From Saccharopolyspora shandongensis (GTDB taxonomy: Bacteria; Actinomycetota; Actinomycetes; Mycobacteriales; Pseudonocardiaceae), in the NCBI RefSeq assembly GCF_900106995.1, contig NZ_FNOK01000007.1, positions 186,001 through 250,000 on the forward strand: a stretch of DNA of 64,000 bases, read 5' to 3'. Below, one piece after another: positions 16,336-22,989 of the stretch (positions within the stretch are counted from its first letter, which is position 1; every line of letters starts with the position of its first letter). The notes beneath the pieces are model-generated. The model saw nothing but the letters and a program-made list of their open reading frames with translations, made no database searches and was not told the origin of the DNA. The translations under genes and the position numbers were made by a program.

Positions 16336-16904
16336 TGTTGCTTTCGGGGTGCGTCGAGGATCGCGGTGACCATGGCTTGGACCGCGCTGGTGAAGGCACC
16401 CGGGCCGCGGGTCCGCATGTGGCGGATCAGGTCGGCGTCGAAGGTCGCCAGGATCGCGTGGCTCAGGAAGTCCGCGTCCAGGTCCGGGCGCTCCGCCGTG
16501 ATCAGGTCCGCGATGTGCTGGGCCCAGAACCGGTAGCTGGGGTCTTCGTGCTTGTGGTCGGCGCAGGCCGCTTCGTGCGCCGACAGGAGCGAGGCGTTCT
16601 GCTCGCCGATGCCGGTCAGCTCCGCCAGGAACGCCATCAGCCGCTCGCGGGACGGCGCGCCCGGGCCCAGCGGCGGCGGCCCGCTGGTCACGGCCTCGCG
16701 CAGCGCCCGCGAGCGCTCCGCCAGGATTTCCCTGATCAGGCCCGCGCGGTTGCCGAAGCGGCGGAACACCGTGCCCTTGCCGACCCCCGCCTCGGCCGCG
16801 ACCTCGTCGAGCGAGACGTGGCCGCGCTCCGCCAGCAGCCGCTCGGCCGCTTCCAGCACCGCCTGGCGGTTGCGCGCCGCGTCGGCTCGCTCCTGCTTCG
16901 GCAC
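16317..16904 (-). CDS. TetR-family regulator of the adjacent oxidoreductase genes
   Basis: This 195-residue TetR repressor has the helix-turn-helix VSLDEVAAEAGVGKGTVFRRF at residues about 31-51 and a ligand-binding C-terminal domain including ACADHKHEDPSYRFWAQHI. It diverges from the quinone-oxidoreductase-like gene at 16992 over a region with two palindromic sites, so it probably represses that gene and itself. Its last codons (DPSFN and the TGA) are provided by the TTTCAATTGAAA palindrome, suggesting that the palindrome was inserted at or rewrote the gene end. The effector is unknown. Confidence 0.88.
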   Translation of the reverse strand: MPKQERADAARNRQAVLEAAERLLAERGHVSLDEVAAEAGVGKGTVFRRFGNRAGLIREILAERSRALREAVTSGPPPLGPGAPSRERLMAFLAELTGIGEQNASLLSAHEAACADHKHEDPSYRFWAQHIADLITAERPDLDADFLSHAILATFDADLIRHMRTRGPGAFTSAVQAMVTAILDAPRKQQDPSFN

Positions 16905-16921
16905 ATCCCCTCCTGAATAAC

Positions 16922-16972
16922 CGGACCGTCGGTCCGCCTATGCTACCGTCGATTAAGCGGACTGATGGTCCG
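16922..16972. promoter_or_regulatory. Twin TetR operator sites in divergent promoter
   Basis: CGGACC-GTC-GGTCCG (16922-16936) is a perfect inverted repeat; CGGACT-GAT-GGTCCG (16958-16972) is a one-mismatch version. Their centres are 36 bp apart. They lie between the divergent TetR gene and the oxidoreductase gene, as expected for the TetR operator. Confidence 0.75.
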
Positions 16973-16991
16973 GTTACTGCTTGGAGGGAAC

Positions 16992-17876
16992 ATGCGTGCA
17001 CTCGTCGCCGACCCGGCGGCACCCGCGAAGTTGCGCCTCGACGAGGTCCCGGAGCCGGACCACGGGCCGGTGCTGCTCGACGTCCACCACATCTCGCTCA
17101 ACCACGGCGAAATCGCCTTCGCCGGGCGGCTCGCGCCGGGCACCGTCCACGGCTACGACGCCGCGGGCGTCGTCGTGCGGGCGGCCGAGGGCAGCCCGCC
17201 GGTCGGTGCGCGGGTGATCGCCTTCGGCGCGGGCGCCTGGGCCGAGCGCATGGCGGTGAACGCCGACGCGGTGGCGGAGGTCCCGGCGGCGGTGGACCTG
17301 GCCGACGCGGCGGCGCTGCCGATGGCGGGCCTGACCGCGCTGCGCACGCTGCGGACCGCGCCGATCCTCGGCAAGCGGGTCCTGATCACCGGGGCTTCCG
17401 GCGGCGTCGGGCGCTTCGCCGTGCAGCTCGCGGCGATCGGCGGCGCGCACGTCATCGCGCAGGCGAACCGGCAGGACGGCCTGGCGGAACTGGGCGCGCA
17501 CGAAGTGGTGGCCGACCTGGCCGGCGTGCGGCCGGTCGACCTGGTGCTGGACAACGTCGGCGGGCGGCTGCTGGTCGACGCCTGGAAGCTGCTCAAGCCG
17601 GGTGGGAGCGTGCAGAACATCGGCTGGACCTCCGGCGAACCGGCGGTCTTCGAGCCCTACTCGATCTTCTCGATCGGGCCGTCGAAGTCGCTCAACACCT
17701 TCGGCGACGTCACCGCGCCCGCCGCCAATCTGTCCACATTGGCCGAACTGCTGGCGGCGGGCCGGATCTCGCCGGAGGTCGGCTGGCGAGGCTCGTGGGA
17801 ACGCCTCGACGAGGCCGCCGAAGCGCTGCTGCAGCGGCGGGTCTCGGGCAAGGCCGTGCTGGACGTGAGGGGCTGA
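16992..17876 (+). CDS. Zinc-independent quinone-oxidoreductase-like MDR dehydrogenase
   Basis: This 294-residue medium-chain dehydrogenase/reductase has the GroES-like N-terminal fold (HISLNHGEIAFAGRLAPGTV, HGYDAAGVVV) and the NAD(P)H-binding Rossmann motif ITGASGGVGRFAVQLA. The usual structural-zinc Cys cluster is absent, placing it nearer quinone oxidoreductases than zinc alcohol dehydrogenases. ATG at 16992 follows TTGGAGGGAAC. The next gene (LLM oxidoreductase) starts 1 bp after its stop. Probable repression is by the divergent TetR. The substrate is unknown. Confidence 0.87.
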   Translation: MRALVADPAAPAKLRLDEVPEPDHGPVLLDVHHISLNHGEIAFAGRLAPGTVHGYDAAGVVVRAAEGSPPVGARVIAFGAGAWAERMAVNADAVAEVPAAVDLADAAALPMAGLTALRTLRTAPILGKRVLITGASGGVGRFAVQLAAIGGAHVIAQANRQDGLAELGAHEVVADLAGVRPVDLVLDNVGGRLLVDAWKLLKPGGSVQNIGWTSGEPAVFEPYSIFSIGPSKSLNTFGDVTAPAANLSTLAELLAAGRISPEVGWRGSWERLDEAAEALLQRRVSGKAVLDVRG

Positions 17877-17877
17877 T

Positions 17878-18771
17878 GTGCGGATCGGGCTTTGCGTCGA
17901 CGAGCGGGAGCTCTCGCACGGCGACCTGCTGGAAGCGGTTCGCGACGCCGCGGCCGACGGCTTCGGGAGCTTCTGGCTGGGGCAGCACGCCTCGTGGGAC
18001 GTGCTGACCTCGCTGGCCGCGATCGGGGCGGCGGTGCCGGGCATCCGGCTCGGCACCGCGATCGTGCCCACCTATCCACGCCATCCGCTGATGCTCGCCG
18101 GTCAGGCGCTCACGGTGCAGGCGATCACCGGCGGCCGGCTCGACCTCGGCATCGGGCCGAGCCACCGGATGATCGTCGAGGACCAGTTCGGCTACTCCTA
18201 CGACAAACCCGCGCGGCACGTCCGGGAGTACCTGACGGCGCTGCGGCCGCTGCTGCGCGGCGAAGCCGTCGACTTCCGCGGCGCGACGCTGCGGGCGGCG
18301 GGGCAGGTTGAGGTCCCGGGAGCCGAGGCGCCGTCGCTGCTGGTGTCGGCACTGGGGCCGACGATGCTGCGGATCGCGGGGGAGCTCGCGGACGGCACGA
18401 TCACGGTCTGGGCCGGGCCGCGGGCGCTCGACGAGCACATCGTGCCGACGATCCGGGCGGTTGCGGCACAACCGCGCGTCGTCGCGATGGTCTCGGTGTC
18501 GGTGGTGTCCGATGTGGACGACGCTCGCGAACGGTTCGCCGCGCAACTCGCGATCGCCGGCGAACTGCCCGCCTACCGGGCGGTTCTGGACCGCCAAGGC
18601 CTCGCGGGTCCGGAGGACGTCGCCGTCATCGGCGACGAAGCGGCGGTGGAGCGTGCGCTGCGCCGCTATGCAGCGGCGGGAGCCACCGAGCTCATCGCGG
18701 CGCCCTTCGGGACCGACGAGGAGCAGCGGCGAACCCGGCGGCTCATGGCGGCGCTGAACGGCGCCGCCTGA
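17878..18771 (+). CDS. LLM-class F420-dependent oxidoreductase
   Basis: This 297-residue TIM-barrel protein of the luciferase-like monooxygenase superfamily most likely uses F420 given the phylum. Segments include DGFGSFWLGQHASWDVLT, GIRLGTAIVPTYPRHPLMLA, LTVQAITGGRLDLGIGPSH and ATELIAAPFG. The GTG at 17878 is directly after the preceding stop. Together with the upstream MDR enzyme it forms a two-gene TetR-controlled oxidoreductase unit, perhaps for a xenobiotic or secondary metabolite. Flavin versus F420 use cannot be settled from sequence. Confidence 0.87.
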   Translation: MRIGLCVDERELSHGDLLEAVRDAAADGFGSFWLGQHASWDVLTSLAAIGAAVPGIRLGTAIVPTYPRHPLMLAGQALTVQAITGGRLDLGIGPSHRMIVEDQFGYSYDKPARHVREYLTALRPLLRGEAVDFRGATLRAAGQVEVPGAEAPSLLVSALGPTMLRIAGELADGTITVWAGPRALDEHIVPTIRAVAAQPRVVAMVSVSVVSDVDDARERFAAQLAIAGELPAYRAVLDRQGLAGPEDVAVIGDEAAVERALRRYAAAGATELIAAPFGTDEEQRRTRRLMAALNGAA

Positions 18772-18778
18772 CCTGGTG

Positions 18779-19080
18779 TCGTGAGTGGCCGTGGTGGCCG
18801 GAGAGCCTGTTCCCGAACTTGCTCTGCGTGGCGGTGCGGGTGGCGGCCCCCCTGCGGGAGTTACTGCGCCCTTCTCGCTGTGGGATCCCCGACATCATGA
18901 ATGCCCAATTCACCACGTCGGGGCTGTCCTCGCGAGAAGACCCCTGAGAACCCGCGGCGGTGCAAGCTGCGAGGGCGGGCTAAGCGGCTGCGCCGCTTCA
19001 AAGACAACAACCCGCCCTACCGCACCTCAACACCACGACATCCCAAACAGCCTCTGGAGCGGCCACAGCCACTCACGACC
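18779..19080. repeat. CGTGAGTGG palindrome split by repeat copy D
   Basis: TCGTGAGTGGCCGTGG (18779-18794) and a right arm containing CCACAGCCACTCACGA (within 19061-19080) are inverted repeats with one mismatch. Elsewhere in this window the two arms of this palindrome family are separated by only about 4-12 nt (36107, 41153), but here about 265 bp containing structured-repeat copy D lies between them. Position is between the convergent LLM gene and NTF2-like gene. This looks like an insertion of the repeat into a palindrome. Confidence 0.7.
18806..18999 (+). repeat. Dispersed structured repeat, copy D
   Basis: It carries the family landmarks: TGCGTGGCGGTGCGGGTGGC, a stem CCCCGAC (18887-18893) / GTCGGGG (18917-18923) around ATCATGAATGCCCAATTC, GAGAACCCGCGGCGGTGC, and the hairpin AAGCGGC-TGC-GCCGCTT (18982-18998). 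The central loop diverges more than in copies B and E. No coding potential is seen in 18780-19080. Confidence 0.82.
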
Positions 19081-19086
19081 GGGGCA

Positions 19087-19443
19087 TCACATCGCCGGGA
19101 CCTTGTCGAGGAAGCCGTGCACCGCCCGGATCCGGGCGTTCTCGTCGAGGACCGCGACGTCGAAGCCGACCACCACGGCCTCGCCGCCCGCCGGGCCGAG
19201 CTCCCAGGTGAAGCGGGCGATGTCGTGGTGGGCGTCGAAGAGCTCGCCCGGGCGGAACGTGAAGTCCGGGAACTGGGCCTGCACGGCCGCGATCGTCGCA
19301 TCGACGGCCTCCCGGCCCCGCACGTCGGCCAGCGGGTCGGTGTAGGTGCCCCCGTCGGCCCAGAGTTCGTCGACCAGCGCGCGGCGCTTGTCGGCGTCCC
19401 GCTCGTTCCAGGCGGCGAGGTAGCGGTCGAGGAGCTCGGTCAT
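19087..19443 (-). CDS. SnoaL/NTF2-like polyketide-cyclase-fold protein
   Basis: This 118-residue protein has the cone-shaped NTF2-like fold: MTELLDRYLAAWNERDADKR, then LWADGGTYTDPLADVRG, VDATIAAVQAQFPDFTFRPG and RFTWELGP. Such proteins act as small enzymes or ligand carriers. The ATG at 19443 is preferred (AAGGG about 12 nt upstream) over a GTG-type extension of 13 codons. It is divergent from the XRE regulator at 19550 with only about 105 bp between starts, so it is the likely regulated target. Ligand unknown. Confidence 0.82.
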   Translation of the reverse strand: MTELLDRYLAAWNERDADKRRALVDELWADGGTYTDPLADVRGREAVDATIAAVQAQFPDFTFRPGELFDAHHDIARFTWELGPAGGEAVVVGFDVAVLDENARIRAVHGFLDKVPAM

Positions 19444-19549
19444 GGTGTAAACCCTTCCGTTCTGCGGTTCGATGAGCACCACTGTGCGGCGCGGAAGTCA
19501 TCGCGTCGATTACCCGGGAGGTAATGGCCCGGGTGGCTAATGTCGTGGT

Positions 19550-20347
19550 GTGACAACGGTGAAACAGCGCCAGGTGGGTGTGCTGCTCCGGGAATGGCGG
19601 GAGCGGCGGAGGCTGAGCCAGCTGCAGCTCTCGCTGGACGCCGACATCTCGACGCGGCACCTCAGCTTCGTGGAGACCGGCCGGTCGAAGCCCACCAAGG
19701 AGATGATCCTGCGGCTCAGCGAACGGCTCGACGTGCCGCTGCGGGAGCGCAACAGCCTGCTGCTGGCGGGCGGCTACGCCCCGGCCTACCCGGCGAGCGG
19801 CCTGGACGTGCCGGAGCTGGCGGCCGTGCGAGCGGCGCTGCGCCAGGTGCTCGCCGGGCACGAGCCCTATCCGGCGCTGGTCGTCGACCGGGCGTGGCAA
19901 CTGGTCGAGAGCAACGCCAGCGTCGCACTGCTCCTCGAAGGCGCGGCCGCGGATCTGCTGGCACCGCCGGTGAACGTCCTCCGGCTGAGCCTGCACCCCG
20001 AGGGCGTGGCGCCGAACATCGCCAACCTCGGCGAATGGCGCGCCCACGTCCTCGGCCGGCTGCGCCGGCAGGCCGCGGTGACCGCGGACCCGGCGCTGGC
20101 CGAGCTGCTCGCGGAGCTCCGCGATTACCCGTGCGATCAGCCGGAACCGGAGGTCGAGCTACCCGGGGCGAGCGACGTCGTGGTGCCGCTGCGCCTCCGC
20201 CACGGCGACCACGAGCTGTCGTTGCTCAGCATGACGACGGTCTTCGGCACCCCGCTGGACGTGACGGTCGCGGAGCTGGCGATCGAGTCCTTCTTCCCGG
20301 CAGATCAGTCCACAGCGGACTTCCTCCGCGCCAGGCGATTGACCTGA
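19550..20347 (+). CDS. XRE regulator with MmyB-like ligand-binding domain
   Basis: This 265-residue protein has an N-terminal HTH (GVLLREWRERRRLSQLQLSL, STRHLSFVETGRSKPTKEMI) and a C-terminal MmyB-like, PAS-related domain (PALVVDRAWQLVESNASVALL, SLHPEGVAPNIANLGEWRAH, LSLLSMTTVFGTPLDVTVAEL). That domain binds fatty acids or other small ligands in known relatives. A TAATGT hexamer precedes the GTG by about 8 nt, suggesting a leaderless mRNA. It probably controls the divergent NTF2-like gene. Confidence 0.9.
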   Translation: MTTVKQRQVGVLLREWRERRRLSQLQLSLDADISTRHLSFVETGRSKPTKEMILRLSERLDVPLRERNSLLLAGGYAPAYPASGLDVPELAAVRAALRQVLAGHEPYPALVVDRAWQLVESNASVALLLEGAAADLLAPPVNVLRLSLHPEGVAPNIANLGEWRAHVLGRLRRQAAVTADPALAELLAELRDYPCDQPEPEVELPGASDVVVPLRLRHGDHELSLLSMTTVFGTPLDVTVAELAIESFFPADQSTADFLRARRLT

Positions 20348-20494
20348 TTTCCCCGAAATCGCGACCAGACAAGTCGGATGATGCACCGGGACAGGTGTTC
20401 GTCCCGAACAGACCACAATGGACACCTGGCGCGCCCGTGCGGACCGCCTGAAGCCGGGGCGTTCCGCGGGCATCGGCCGCTGTGCCGGGCCGGC

Positions 20495-21052
20495 TCAGGT
20501 CAGCACGAGCGTGAGGGGTTTCGGCGCGGCGGTCACCGCGATCGGGTCAGGCCCGAGCGGGAGGCGGTCGAGTTCGAGCCATCGGCCGTGGTCGTTGCGT
20601 TGGCCGACGAGTTCGGCAGTGGTGGCGTCGAAGGTGATCTCCCACAGGAACGGAATGCCCGCGGTTGCGTAGGCGTGGCGCTTTTCCACCCGCTCCCGCG
20701 CGGTATTGCCGTCCGACCAGACTTCGACGACCAGGAGCACGTCTTCGGCTCGTGCCGGGTCGTCGTCGGTGTCGTGGGTCATGAGCATGACGTCCGGGAT
20801 GAGCCCGTCGCGCCGAGGCGTGGAAACGTCGACCGCGGCGGCGGTGACCACCAGGTTCTCGGGGAAAGTGTCCTCGAGAACGGTGCGCACGAGATCGCCG
20901 ATGCGCTGGTGCCGGCGGGTCGGGGCAGGAGACCTGATCAACCAGCCTGCCAGAAGCTCCAACCGCCGCCCATTGCCGGGCTGTGGCATCTCGTGCCACT
21001 CGGACACGGTGTGCGGCCCGAGCGCTGCGGGGACGGCGTGCGCGAGGCTCAC
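20495..21052 (-). CDS. Uma2-family (DUF820) restriction-like nuclease-fold protein
   Basis: This 185-residue protein has a PD-(D/E)xK-like core: LIPDVMLMTHD, then LLVVEVWSDGNTARERVEKR with a later AYATAGIPFLWEI strand, as in Uma2/DUF820 proteins. The function of the family is unsettled; it is often found near mobile or regulatory genes. GTG at 21052 follows AAAGGAG at about 12 nt. An 11-bp inverted repeat sits 27 bp upstream of its start, and an XRE gene precedes it on the same strand. Confidence 0.82.
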   Translation of the reverse strand: MSLAHAVPAALGPHTVSEWHEMPQPGNGRRLELLAGWLIRSPAPTRRHQRIGDLVRTVLEDTFPENLVVTAAAVDVSTPRRDGLIPDVMLMTHDTDDDPARAEDVLLVVEVWSDGNTARERVEKRHAYATAGIPFLWEITFDATTAELVGQRNDHGRWLELDRLPLGPDPIAVTAAPKPLTLVLT

Positions 21053-21078
21053 GGCTCGGCTCCTTTCCTGGCTGGCAG

Positions 21079-21103
21079 GTGCAGAACCTGCAAGGTTCTG
21101 CAC
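21079..21103. promoter_or_regulatory. Inverted repeat upstream of the Uma2 gene
   Basis: GTGCAGAACCT (21079-21089) and AGGTTCTGCAC (21093-21103) form a perfect 11-bp inverted repeat with a 3-nt centre. It is 27 bp upstream of the Uma2 start. It could be an operator for the neighbouring XRE protein or a terminator for it; no T-run supports the latter strongly. Confidence 0.55.
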
Positions 21104-21251
21104 TGACCCAGCGTCCCAGCTGCGGCAAGCGACGTCGACGCAACGGCCCGAGTGTTGGCGGCTGCACTGTGCCTTTTGGTGCTGGTAGCGGTCCGAACGT
21201 GCGGTGGGTGGTCTAGCACATGGCATTTGACCAGCGGAAACCGAAACTGCG

Positions 21252-22109
21252 CTAGGCCGGGGATTCGTCGGCGATGGCCGAGATGAAGGCGCTGGAGTCC
21301 TTCGGGTTCAGGGCCCGGGTGCAGACGTGCTCGAAGGACTTGAGGTAGTCCGCCGTGTCCTCGGGCTTGTCCAGGAACCGGGAGTTCGCCGAGTCGCCCA
21401 GGTGCACGACCTGCGGGTCGGCGTCGTCCGGGAAGGAGAACACCGCGATCCGGTCGCCCATCAGCGGATGCCCGCCGGTGCGGAACGGCAGCACCTGGAT
21501 CGTGACGTTGCGCCGGTAGCCCAGCAGCACCAGGTGCTCCAGCTGCTGGCGCATCACCGCCGGGCTGCCGACGGCGCGCCGCAGCGCCGCCTCGTCGAGC
21601 ACCGCCCACAGCTCCAGCGGGCTCTCCCCGAGCAGCCGCTGCTGCCGGGTGGAGATCACCGTCAGCCGCTCCTGCAGCTCGTCCGCCTCGTAGGGCTGCG
21701 CGCCCGAGGTCAGCAGAGCCCGGCTGTACTCGGCAGTCTGCAGCAGCTCCGGCAGCGGATCCGAGCCGTAGCAGCTGACCGCCTTCGCCGAGGTCTCCAG
21801 GCCGAGGTAGGTCTGCAGGCCGGGCCGCTGCGCGGTGCTCGGGTACTGCTGCCACCAGCCGCGTTGCTTGGAGTCCTGCGCGAGGTCCACCAGCGTCGAG
21901 AGCTGGTCGGTCGTGGCGCCGTAGAACTCGGCCATCAGCCGCACGTCGGAGGTGCGCACCGGCACCCGGCCGAGCTCGATCTGGCTGATCTTGCCCTGGG
22001 AGCAGTCCAGGTGAGCGGCGACTTCGCGGTGCGTGCGGCCTGCGGATTCGCGCAGTCGCCGCAACTCGCTGCCCAGCCGCCGACGGTGCACGGTAGGACT
22101 CTTACGCAC
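21252..22109 (-). CDS. XRE/DUF5753 (Scr1-like) regulator without a DUF397 partner
   Basis: This 285-residue protein has an N-terminal HTH (LGSELRRLRESAGRTHREVA, DCSQGKISQIELGRVPVRT) and the DUF5753 ligand domain (QTYLGLETSAKAVSCYGSDP, LTVISTRQQRLLGE, NVTIQVLPFRTGGHPLMGD). In Streptomyces, relatives of Scr1 act with a small DUF397 protein. No DUF397 frame is found beside this one, unlike the pair at 41525-42648. The GTG at 22109 is used; GTG six codons later is an alternative. Confidence 0.87.
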   Translation of the reverse strand: MRKSPTVHRRRLGSELRRLRESAGRTHREVAAHLDCSQGKISQIELGRVPVRTSDVRLMAEFYGATTDQLSTLVDLAQDSKQRGWWQQYPSTAQRPGLQTYLGLETSAKAVSCYGSDPLPELLQTAEYSRALLTSGAQPYEADELQERLTVISTRQQRLLGESPLELWAVLDEAALRRAVGSPAVMRQQLEHLVLLGYRRNVTIQVLPFRTGGHPLMGDRIAVFSFPDDADPQVVHLGDSANSRFLDKPEDTADYLKSFEHVCTRALNPKDSSAFISAIADESPA

Positions 22110-22242
22110 CGGACACCCCGCCGGAAGCTGTTCGGAACCTTCTCACCCGAACGAGCATCGCACAGGACGATCACAACATCGAGTACTGAGACCGAGTATT
22201 AATACTTTCGCGGCCAAACCGTCCTTGACCTGCGACGACGGC

Positions 22243-22890
22243 TCAGCTGGTCGGCATCTTTCCGGTCACGACGAACACCACTCGGCGGGCCACCGAGACG
22301 GCGTGGTCGGCGAAGCGCTCGTAGAACCGGCCCAGCAGCGTGACGTCCACCGCGGCCGCCACCCCGTGCGACCACTCGGGGCTCATCAGCACGGTGAAGA
22401 GGTGGCGGTGGAGGTCGTCCATCTCGTCGTCGTCCTCTTCGAGTCCGCGCGCGGCCTCGACGTCCTGCGTGCGGATCACGGTGTGGACCCGGCCGGCCAG
22501 CTTGACGGCGATCCGGCCCATCTCGGCGAAGTACGGCTGCACGTCGTTCGGCAGCACGGCGTTCGGGTGACGGCGGCGCGCGGCCTTCGCCACGTGCAGC
22601 GCCAGGTCGCCCATCCGCTCCAGGTCCTCGGCGGCGTGGATGGCGGAGATGACCGTGCGCAGGTCGCCTGCCACCGGCGCCTGCAGCGCCAGCAGGCCGA
22701 AGGCGTGCTCTTCGACGCGCGCCCGCGTCTCGTCCACCTGCACGTCCTCGTCGAGCACCTGTTCGGCGAGCGCCAGGTCGGCCTCCAGGAGAGCCTTCGT
22801 GGCGCGCTCCATGGCGGTGCCGACCATCGTCGACATCGAAGCGAGTTCATCGGCCAGCACGCCGAGCTGTTCCTGGTAAACCTCACGCAT
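22243..22890 (-). CDS. phoU: PhoU phosphate-signalling protein
   Basis: This 215-residue protein is made of two three-helix bundles with the PhoU signatures [18 protein letters not shown] (metal-binding Glu/Asp in the first bundle) and [19 protein letters not shown] in the second. It links PstSCAB activity to the phosphate two-component system and limits phosphate uptake. Although related to pstB by pathway, here it is separated from it by a 6-kb accessory block. It lies immediately upstream of nothing on its strand but downstream of the LCP gene, as in mycobacteria (phoY2). Confidence 0.94.
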   Translation of the reverse strand: MREVYQEQLGVLADELASMSTMVGTAMERATKALLEADLALAEQVLDEDVQVDETRARVEEHAFGLLALQAPVAGDLRTVISAIHAAEDLERMGDLALHVAKAARRRHPNAVLPNDVQPYFAEMGRIAVKLAGRVHTVIRTQDVEAARGLEEDDDEMDDLHRHLFTVLMSPEWSHGVAAAVDVTLLGRFYERFADHAVSVARRVVFVVTGKMPTS

Positions 22891-22989
22891 GACAACCAGG
22901 GTACTTCCAGCCGGAATCGGACAGAATGCCCTGTGGTGAACCGGCGGTGAACGGGCCGTGATGAACCCGTTATCGCGGCTCGGAGCGGT

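Noticed and set aside
20378-21106. Plus-strand frames opposite the Uma2 gene
   Set aside because: No domain similarity or ribosome site; the minus strand has the Uma2 fold.
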